The notes under the pieces are model-generated. The model was given only the letters and a program-made list of their open reading frames with translations, searched no databases and was not told where the DNA came from. This document shows positions 7,029 to 12,907 of a DNA stretch of 27,569 nucleotides, piece by piece. This stretch comes from JBOFDK01 sp051650305 (GTDB taxonomy: Bacteria > Bacillota > Clostridia > Lachnospirales > Cellulosilyticaceae), in assembly GCA_051650305.1 (NCBI GenBank), contig JBOFIT010000020.1, forward strand, positions 1 through 27,569, read 5' to 3'. The position numbers and the translations under genes are program-made. Within the stretch, counting starts at the first letter, position 1. Each line of letters starts with the position of its first letter.

Positions 7029-7574
7029 TTATGCAAGTCGCAAACTATTAAGTTCAGACTTCATAGCATCCATTTGACCACGGATACTACCATCTACCAC
7101 TTTATCGCCAACACGAACGATCATGCCACCAATAAGAGCTGTATCTACGATAGATTCTAACTCTATTTGTTTGCCTGTGTTCTTCTCAATGTTAGCTTTT
7201 AGTTGCGCTAATTGTTCTTCTTTTAAAGCGACTGCCGAAGTCACTGTAGCTTTTAAGTAGCCTGCTTGTGTCTTCGCCATATCGATAAATGTACTTAAAA
7301 TATCTAATATGAATTCTTGACGGTTCTTTCTGATGACAAGGACTAAAAGCCCTACAAATTCATCTGCAACCTGTCCTGCAAAAGCTTGCTCTACCATGGC
7401 GATCTTTTCTTCTACTAAGACACTTGGGTGACTAAGAATAGTAAGATAGTCTTTTTCTTCTGTAAGAAGATTGTAGATTGCTAATGCTTGGTCTTGGAAT
7501 TCTTTCATTGCCCCTTTTTCGTTGGCAATATCAAATAGGGCAGTAGCGTATCTTTTTGTAATTAGCTGAGCCAC
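7029..7574 (-). CDS. atpH: F-type ATP synthase delta subunit
   Basis: 181 residues, the OSCP/delta family that fixes the peripheral stalk to the top of F1. The helical N-terminal domain (about 1-105; LITKRYATALFDIANEKG is the usual opening) is followed by a C-terminal domain with VTSAVALKEEQLAQLKANIEK and the typical ending IGGMIVRVGDKVVDGSIRGQM. The start is GTG at 7574, inside the end of atpF (13-bp overlap), with GGGGGAT just upstream, so it is probably translationally coupled to atpF. Confidence 0.96.
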   Translation of the reverse strand: MAQLITKRYATALFDIANEKGAMKEFQDQALAIYNLLTEEKDYLTILSHPSVLVEEKIAMVEQAFAGQVADEFVGLLVLVIRKNRQEFILDILSTFIDMAKTQAGYLKATVTSAVALKEEQLAQLKANIEKNTGKQIELESIVDTALIGGMIVRVGDKVVDGSIRGQMDAMKSELNSLRLA

Positions 7575-8077
7575 TGTACATCCCCCATCTCTTTCATCAT
7601 TTCATCGATTAACTGTTGTTGCTTTGTTTCATCCATAGATGTCTCTACGAACTTACCAGCCATCAGACCAGCTACTTCGATCATTTCTTGTTTCATTTCG
7701 CTACGTACACGGGCTTCTTCAAGCTTGATGTCTTCCATTGCACGTGCTTTAATTGCTTCTGCTTCTTTTTTAGCTTCTGCAATAATTTCTTCTTCACGCT
7801 TAAGTGCTCTTGTGCGTGCGTCTGATAAAAGTGCATTTGCTTCATCTTCAATGTTTTTAAGTTTGTTTTCGTAATCATCCTTAAGAGCATTGGCATCTGC
7901 TTTTTTAGCAGTAGCTTCATCTAATTCACCTTTAATAAAAGCTTGTCTCTTCTCTAAAAACTCTGTAACAGGTTTGAATAAGAGCTTTGCCATAACGAAG
8001 ATGATAAGAAGAAGTGCTATCCATTGAATGCCTAACTCAAATAAAGTTGACCATGAAAACTCAATAATTTTACTCAA
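7562..8077 (-). CDS. atpF: F-type ATP synthase b subunit
   Basis: 171 residues. One membrane helix near the N-terminus (about 14-32, IQWIALLLIIFVMAKLLF) is followed by a long, charged, Ala/Glu/Lys-rich coiled coil that forms the peripheral stalk linking subunit a to delta. There is only one b-type gene in the operon, so the stalk is probably a homodimer. The start is TTG at 8077 with GGAGGGAG upstream and no ATG nearby in frame. The weak start codon may set its low copy number relative to c. Confidence 0.95.
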   Translation of the reverse strand: MSKIIEFSWSTLFELGIQWIALLLIIFVMAKLLFKPVTEFLEKRQAFIKGELDEATAKKADANALKDDYENKLKNIEDEANALLSDARTRALKREEEIIAEAKKEAEAIKARAMEDIKLEEARVRSEMKQEMIEVAGLMAGKFVETSMDETKQQQLIDEMMKEMGDVQWLS

Positions 8078-8126
8078 AGGGAAACTCCCTCCTTCCTATG
8101 TCTCTATCCACTATTGTACTTTAAGC

Positions 8127-8417
8127 TTAGCCAATTAAATCCATGTATTTTGTGATAAGTGGGTTAGCGAATAAAAGAATAATAGCTACGATAAGACCAT
8201 AGATACCTGTTGTTTCAGCTACCGCTGCACCAAGTAACATTGTACGTACTACGTCTGATTGTGCTTCTGGTTGACGACCTACTGCTTCTGCACCTTTACC
8301 AGCTGCATAACCTTGTCCGATACCTGGTCCGATACCTGCGATCATCGCAAGACCAGCACCTATTGCTGAACATGCTAAAATTAGAGCTTTTCCATCGATT
8401 TGGTTTGTTGGTTCCAT
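8127..8417 (-). CDS. atpE: F-type ATP synthase c subunit, single hairpin, Na+-type
   Basis: A 96-residue proteolipid with two membrane helices (about 11-43 and 56-85) joined by the polar RQPEA loop that binds the central stalk. Helix 1 has GIGPGIGQG with Q35 and helix 2 has AVAETTGIY with E68 and T69. Gln on helix 1 plus Glu-Thr/Ser on helix 2 is the Na+-binding signature known from Ilyobacter and Acetobacterium rotors. The c-ring rotates as ions pass subunit a. AAGGAGG lies 8 nt before the ATG, the best ribosome site of the operon, as expected for the most abundant subunit. It follows the double-hairpin gene by 72 bp. Confidence 0.97.
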   Translation of the reverse strand: MEPTNQIDGKALILACSAIGAGLAMIAGIGPGIGQGYAAGKGAEAVGRQPEAQSDVVRTMLLGAAVAETTGIYGLIVAIILLFANPLITKYMDLIG

Positions 8418-8489
8418 TATAAAATTCCTCCTTAAAATATGCCTAAGTGATTAAATTTTTTGTTTTGTGAAATTCTAGTTCTCTGAAAC

Positions 8490-9038
8490 CTAGATTCCAG
8501 GGAATAAATTTACGAATAATAAAAGTAATGCAATGATAAGTGCATAGATACCTGTTGTCTGAGCAACTGCTTGTCCAAGAAGCATCGTTCTTACGATTGC
8601 ACTTTGAAGCTTCGGTCTTTTACCTACTGCTTCTGCAGCTTTACCCGCTGCATAACCTTGTCCGATACCTGGTCCAATACCTGCAATCATTGAAAGACCT
8701 GCACCAATAGCTGATGCTGCAAGTATAAGGCCGATACCGCCTTTTCCTACGAGTGGATTTGCAAATAGCATAATAATTGCTATTACTAATGAGAAAATCC
8801 CTGATGTTTCCGCTACAGCCGCTCCAAGTAACATGACAAGAGTAGCTGGCTTACCACCATGTTCTGGGTTTTTGCCCATAGCTTCTGCAGCTTTACCCGC
8901 TGCAAAACCTTGTCCAATACCTGGTCCGATACCTGCGATCATCGCAAGGCCTGCACCAATAGCAGAACACGCTAAAACAAGCGCTTTAGGGTCTACATTT
9001 GCCATCCAGCCGAAAAGGAAATCTGAAAATCCTGACAT
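8490..9038 (-). CDS. atpE: Double-hairpin (V-type-like) c subunit with one ion site lost
   Basis: A 182-residue proteolipid made of two tandem c-type hairpins, thus four membrane helices. Hairpin 1 (about 16-97) has Q43 and the E77-T78 pair. Hairpin 2 (about 100-182) keeps Q127 and the surrounding motif but reads AVAQTTGIY, with Q160 (codon CAG at 8559-8561) in the place of the ion-binding Glu. The loops, GKNPEHGGK and GKRPKLQS, differ from the standard RQPEA. The two hairpins and the next gene are clearly related even at DNA level, pointing to duplication and fusion. The Acetobacterium woodii c1 subunit has this build. A ring mixing it with the single-hairpin c is expected by analogy. AGGAGGTG lies upstream of ATG 9038. 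Confidence 0.95.
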   Translation of the reverse strand: MSGFSDFLFGWMANVDPKALVLACSAIGAGLAMIAGIGPGIGQGFAAGKAAEAMGKNPEHGGKPATLVMLLGAAVAETSGIFSLVIAIIMLFANPLVGKGGIGLILAASAIGAGLSMIAGIGPGIGQGYAAGKAAEAVGKRPKLQSAIVRTMLLGQAVAQTTGIYALIIALLLLFVNLFPGI

Positions 9039-9055
9039 GATTTCACCTCCTAAGC

Positions 9056-9754
9056 TTACTCTTCCATAGCACTTGATACGAATGTCATACTAAGCATGAC
9101 AAAGATCAGTGTTTGAAGGGCTCCTGCAAATACGTCAAAATAGAAATGTAATACTGATGGAATACCAAACTTTAATATAGTTGGCATCATGGCATAGTAA
9201 AGCCCCATGATAATTGTTCCACCTAAGATATTTCCGAATAAACGGAAGCTTAATGATATTGGGTTTGCAAGCTCTCCAATAATATTAAGTGGTAAAAGTA
9301 GTGGGATTGGTTCTAAGAAACCTTTAAAGTATCCAGGCCCTTTCGCACGAACACCATACCCATGAATCATGAAAAATGTAGTAAATGATAATGCAAATGT
9401 TGTTGCAATATCCGCTGTAGGTGGTCTTAGTCCAATTAATCCTGCCCAGTTACTAAGTAGGATGAATAAAAACATAGGCCCATAAAAGTAAGCAAACTTC
9501 TTGTTCTTTTCGCCCATTGTACTTACAGTAAAGTTTGAAAATGTATCAACTAATGTTTCAATCAAAAGCTGAAACTTTGTATCTGGTACCATCTTAAAAC
9601 TTTTAAGTCTATGACGTACATATAATGCAAATAGAACAAGTGCAATCATCACATAAAAAGTGTTGATATGCGTTGTCGTTAATCCAAATGGTTGACCATC
9701 TATCTCAAAGAACGTAACAACCTGGTGTATCCCAAAATCTAATTCTTGTTCCAC
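9056..9754 (-). CDS. atpB: F-type ATP synthase a subunit
   Basis: 232 residues with five or six membrane helices. The essential arginine is R171 in SFRLFGNILGG, which releases the ion from the c-subunit Glu. The conserved segments LIETLVDTF and LPLNIIGELANPISLS are also present. It forms the two half-channels beside the c-ring. The start is GTG at 9754 with GGAG 9 nt upstream. The stop lies 17 bp before the double-hairpin c gene. Confidence 0.97.
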   Translation of the reverse strand: MEQELDFGIHQVVTFFEIDGQPFGLTTTHINTFYVMIALVLFALYVRHRLKSFKMVPDTKFQLLIETLVDTFSNFTVSTMGEKNKKFAYFYGPMFLFILLSNWAGLIGLRPPTADIATTFALSFTTFFMIHGYGVRAKGPGYFKGFLEPIPLLLPLNIIGELANPISLSFRLFGNILGGTIIMGLYYAMMPTILKFGIPSVLHFYFDVFAGALQTLIFVMLSMTFVSSAMEE

Positions 9755-9821
9755 CTACTCACTCTCCTTTCCATTAAAATTTTCTATATGCTAAAGAGTG
9801 AAGACTCTTGTTGCCAAATAA

Positions 9822-10166
9822 TTATTTTGTTGTGTATAACTCTGCATAGGCTCCTACCTTCATGGATAAAAGTCCTATAAACACACCCAGTAAACTAACG
9901 CCTGGTGTCAGTGCTGCCACAAGAAGTAGCACCCCTGTCAAGACATATCGTATCATGTAATGTCTTTGGGTATATGACTTTGCCTTATCTTCTGGCATTA
10001 CCATCGCCTTTGTCAAAGTATTTTTCATCAACTTAAGTTTTAGAATTGCAATGACTAGGCCTAAAAACACACCTAGTGTCCAACTTATTTTGTCCTGTAC
10101 TAGTAGTAGCCCTATACCATAGGCAACGATACTAAAGCTTGTCATGATGATGATGATCTTTTTCAC
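9822..10166 (-). CDS. atpI: ATP synthase subunit I (AtpI-like), four membrane helices
   Basis: A 114-residue, very hydrophobic protein with four predicted membrane helices (about 3-22, 29-48, 72-88, 91-110) and a basic loop after the second helix. Position directly before atpB, size and topology match the AtpI family (pfam03899), a non-structural protein that helps assemble the c-ring and, with AtpZ, has been linked to Mg2+/Ca2+ transport in Bacillus. The start is GTG at 10166 with AAGGAAG 9 nt upstream. This overlaps the upstream gene by 35 bp. ATG at 10145 is an alternative start. Confidence 0.75.
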   Translation of the reverse strand: MKKIIIIMTSFSIVAYGIGLLLVQDKISWTLGVFLGLVIAILKLKLMKNTLTKAMVMPEDKAKSYTQRHYMIRYVLTGVLLLVAALTPGVSLLGVFIGLLSMKVGAYAELYTTK

Positions 10167-10377
10167 TTTTCTTTACTTCCTTACCTATAATATAAAATAA
10201 ATTTCTAAAGGCAGCGCCTACTCCTAAAAGGATAAAGATAATAAGAAACAGTGGTTCAAGCCCTGTCACCTTATCTAGAAATATCCCTATAAAAGTACAC
10301 ATAAAGATAGGTATAAGCATGGCTATACCTACCTGATTGAGTAGTGCTAATGCTGGAACCCAACTTCGCTTACTCAT
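10132..10377 (-). CDS. atpZ: AtpZ-like small membrane protein of the ATP synthase operon
   Basis: 81 residues with two membrane helices (about 11-32 and 42-63), matching the AtpZ / F0F1-ATPase 'gene 1' family (pfam09527). The C-terminal tail is charged and ends with four histidines flanked by Asp (DHHHHDKL), a possible metal-binding tail. The gene is locked between its neighbours: ATGA overlap with wecB upstream and a 35-bp overlap with atpI downstream. The family assignment rests on size, topology and place. Confidence 0.75.
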   Translation of the reverse strand: MSKRSWVPALALLNQVGIAMLIPIFMCTFIGIFLDKVTGLEPLFLIIFILLGVGAAFRNLFYIIGKEVKKSEKDHHHHDKL

Positions 10378-11525
10378 TTATAATCCTCAGGTCTTTCGAC
10401 ATTTTCCAGGAAATAATGACGAATTGCCTGTACGATACGTGCTGATGCATGGCCATCTCCAAACGGATTCTTAGCGCCTGCCATCTGTGCGTATACTTCT
10501 TTATCAGTAAGAAGTTCTTTTGTCATATTGTAAATCGTATCTTTATTCACACCTGCAAGACGCAAAGTCCCAGCTTCTACACCCTCAGGGCGCTCTGTCA
10601 CATTACGTAACACAAGTACTGGTTTGCCAAGGGATGGCGCTTCTTCTTGAAGACCACCTGAATCTGTAAGGATAAGCGTAGCACGCTTCATTAAGTTGTG
10701 CATATCATTTAAGTCTAACGGTTCGATAAGTTGTACGTTCGCCTGTTCACCTAGTATACGTTCTGCTACATCACGTACCACTGGATTCTTGTGTACAGCA
10801 TACACTACTTCTACATCGTCAAACTCTTCGGCGATAGCTTTTACCGCTTCACAAATATGCTCTAATGGCTCCCCTTGATTCTCTCTACGATGCGCTGTCA
10901 TAGCGATCACGCGTTTATTTTTATAATCTATGTTATTAAGTGTCTCAACTGTGAATGCATAGTCTTCTTGTACTGTTGTATTGAGTACATCAATAACTGT
11001 ATTGCCTGTGACAAAAATATCTTTTTCTTCTACTGCTTCACGAAGCAAGTTATCTTTTGCAAGTGGCGTAGGTGAGAAATGTAAGTTTGCAAGTGATCCT
11101 GCAAGTTTACGATTCATCTCTTCAGGGAATGGCTCATAACGGTTGTATGTACGTAAGCCCGCTTCCACATGTCCTACTGGAATTTGTTGATAAAATGCTG
11201 CAAGTGCAGTTACAAATGTTGTTGATGTATCACCATGTACAAGCACCATGTCTGGCTTAGCCTTTTCTAAGACTTCAGTCATACCTTCAAGTACACGTAC
11301 TGTAATACCTTGTAAAGTCTGTCTATCTTTCATGATATCTAAATCATAATCTGGTGTGATGTGAAAAATTTCTAGTACTTGATCAAGCATTTCTCTATGC
11401 TGTGCTGTTACACATACAATACTATCAATATCGTCATGTTTTTCTAACTCTTTAACAAGTGGTGCCATTTTAATCGCTTCTGGTCGCGTCCCAAAAACAC
11501 TCATAACACGTATTTTCCTATTCAT
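10374..11525 (-). CDS. wecB: UDP-N-acetylglucosamine 2-epimerase (non-hydrolysing)
   Basis: 383 residues, full length. It interconverts UDP-GlcNAc and UDP-ManNAc, the precursor of teichoic-acid linkage units and other surface glycans. Motifs in order: GTRPEAIK near the N-terminus, VTAQHREMLDQVL, VHGDTSTT, VGHVEAGLRT, PFPEEMNRK, FVTGNTVID, MTAHRRENQGEP, LTDSGGLQEEAPSLGKPVLVLR and RPEGVEAGT. All are diagnostic of WecB/MnaA. It is the first gene of the atp transcript; its stop overlaps the atpZ start (ATGA). An mnaA gene just ahead of atpI is also known in other Firmicutes. AAGGAG precedes ATG 11525, and an 18-bp palindrome lies in the leader. Confidence 0.95.
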   Translation of the reverse strand: MNRKIRVMSVFGTRPEAIKMAPLVKELEKHDDIDSIVCVTAQHREMLDQVLEIFHITPDYDLDIMKDRQTLQGITVRVLEGMTEVLEKAKPDMVLVHGDTSTTFVTALAAFYQQIPVGHVEAGLRTYNRYEPFPEEMNRKLAGSLANLHFSPTPLAKDNLLREAVEEKDIFVTGNTVIDVLNTTVQEDYAFTVETLNNIDYKNKRVIAMTAHRRENQGEPLEHICEAVKAIAEEFDDVEVVYAVHKNPVVRDVAERILGEQANVQLIEPLDLNDMHNLMKRATLILTDSGGLQEEAPSLGKPVLVLRNVTERPEGVEAGTLRLAGVNKDTIYNMTKELLTDKEVYAQMAGAKNPFGDGHASARIVQAIRHYFLENVERPEDYK

Positions 11526-11545
11526 ACACCTATTCTCCTTATATC

Positions 11546-11563
11546 ATGTAATACTTATTACAT
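11546..11563. promoter_or_regulatory. Perfect 18-bp palindrome in the wecB-atp leader (candidate operator)
   Basis: ATGTAATA-CT-TATTACAT: 8-bp arms, 2-bp centre, 21 bp upstream of the wecB start codon and just before its ribosome site. The arm length and spacing look like a dimer-binding operator. The rest of the 11564-11742 stretch is very AT-rich with only weak promoter-like boxes (for example AAGACA, 18 bp, TAATAT on the minus strand). Confidence 0.4.
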
Positions 11564-11742
11564 TTATTTTGGTTATTGTATCACTATATTATGTGTAGGA
11601 TATAAAAATTGTCTTCTTTACTCCCTACTTTACCATTTAATGTTGGTTTTTGTAAATGCTAGTGCATAATTTTTGATTTTTGTAAAATTTGTAATAATAA
11701 ATATTTATATTTTAAAAAATTATTATTATTCTAACTAATTAC

Positions 11743-11780
11743 AGTAAAAAGATGTATCTGTTAAGACACATCTTTTTACT
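11743..11780 (-). terminator. Terminator after the diguanylate cyclase gene
   Basis: A perfect 13-bp stem (11743-11755 with 11768-11780) with a 12-nt loop. Its lower part is A5/T5, so it works as a U-tract terminator. It lies 13 bp after the GGDEF gene stop. Confidence 0.85.
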
Positions 11781-11793
11781 ACTCTATTCTTTA

Positions 11794-12849
11794 TTAGATT
11801 ATACATTTACACTCACAATCTTCCTTGATTGCCATCATCACACGATTTTTCCCCTGTGACTTTCCTCTTAGTAAAGCATTATCTGCTGCACCTACTAAAA
11901 CCTCTATATCTTTTGTCATTTCAGGATAGGCACAGATACCCATCGTAATAGTTACAGGTATGCTTAAATCACTGATACCTGGCAACTCAGGTACTAATTG
12001 CTGGAACTTATTAAATACGTCTAGTCCTTCCTTTAGGTTCGTTGGTAATAAGAATACAAACTCATCACCACCATAACGAATAACTTTCCCTCCTAAAGCT
12101 GCAAATGTTTTCTTGGCATTACTTGCAATGGCTTGCAGTACCTCATCACCTTTGATATGCCCTAGGAAGTCATTGACGGATTTAAAGTTATCTGTATCAA
12201 TCACGGCTACACATAACTTTTCATGCTGCATCACAAGGTTGTGTAACATCTTATGTAGATGTCTTCTATTATAAACGCCTGTAAGAGGGTCTCGTTCTGA
12301 CTCCTCTGCTACCATCTCGAAAAGTCTTGAGTTCTTCGTATTGGATGCGATAAAGATACCTAGTGTCTCAAAGAAAATAATATTGTTCTGGGTAAAGAAA
12401 CCTTCTTGTTGTTGTTCAAGCACAAGTCCACCTATTAAAGAATTATCATTGAAGTCCTGTAATGGTACCACTAATCGTGATTTCGGTATAATGCCACCTT
12501 CTACTAAAGGAAAGGTGATTTCTTCTTCATTTAAGCAGTATGAACACTGCAAGTCTTTTAATGATTCATGAATCGTTTCTTTCCCTAATTCTAAAAATTC
12601 ATTGTTTGACTGGGTACTTCTTAGGTAAACTTTGATTTCTTCACCATCTGACGCCCATATATAGCAGGTATTAACTCCAGTAACACCCATGAGCATATCT
12701 GTGATGAGTTTCATCAGTTGCTTGAAGGAATCAATATTGTTTGCTACTTTCATGATTTCTCCAAGCACCCATAACATCCCTTTTTGTTGCTGTAATTCAT
12801 GTTCTAATTGTTCGAGTTGCATAAACTGTCGCACTGCTACATCATTCAT
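11794..12849 (-). CDS. Diguanylate cyclase with GAF-type sensor (GAF-GGDEF)
   Basis: 351 residues from ATG 12849, with no membrane segment, so cytoplasmic. A short coiled coil (EQLEHELQQQK) leads into a GAF-like domain (about 30-170), then a GGDEF domain (about 180-342): DPLTGVYNRRHL, VIDTDNFKSVNDFLGH and an intact RYGGDEF (GGDEF at about 260-264). It should condense two GTP into cyclic-di-GMP. The product-inhibition I-site (R-x-x-D just before the motif) is missing; ALGGKVI stands there. The tail ends DCECKCII, three Cys in five residues. ATG 12849 has AGAAGGTGGGG upstream. A longer frame from ATG 12882 lacks a good site. It follows metH by 58 bp with no terminator between, so it may be co-transcribed. 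Confidence 0.88.
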   Translation of the reverse strand: MNDVAVRQFMQLEQLEHELQQQKGMLWVLGEIMKVANNIDSFKQLMKLITDMLMGVTGVNTCYIWASDGEEIKVYLRSTQSNNEFLELGKETIHESLKDLQCSYCLNEEEITFPLVEGGIIPKSRLVVPLQDFNDNSLIGGLVLEQQQEGFFTQNNIIFFETLGIFIASNTKNSRLFEMVAEESERDPLTGVYNRRHLHKMLHNLVMQHEKLCVAVIDTDNFKSVNDFLGHIKGDEVLQAIASNAKKTFAALGGKVIRYGGDEFVFLLPTNLKEGLDVFNKFQQLVPELPGISDLSIPVTITMGICAYPEMTKDIEVLVGAADNALLRGKSQGKNRVMMAIKEDCECKCII

Positions 12850-12907
12850 TTCAACCCCACCTTCTCCCCCTCTAAAATGCATTCTCTTTAGAGTTTTTTA
12901 TAATCTA

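Noticed and set aside
7693..7920. Minus-strand Lys/Gln-rich frame inside atpF
   Set aside because: Out-of-frame reading of the coiled-coil region of the b subunit; the composition follows from that gene.
8490..9038. Q160 in the second c hairpin as a sequencing or assembly error
   Set aside because: The codon is a clean CAG in an otherwise intact frame, and loss of the carboxylate in one hairpin of such fused subunits has precedent in Acetobacterium woodii, so a real substitution is more likely.
8127..9038. DNA-level similarity among three c-type hairpins as a mobile or tandem repeat
   Set aside because: The similarity is confined to coding sequence and explained by protein conservation and old duplication of the c hairpin.
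12850..12907. CTCTAAA/TTTAGAG stem between metH and the GGDEF gene as a terminator
   Set aside because: A weak 7-bp stem with no T-run on the coding strand; it does not look like a functional terminator.
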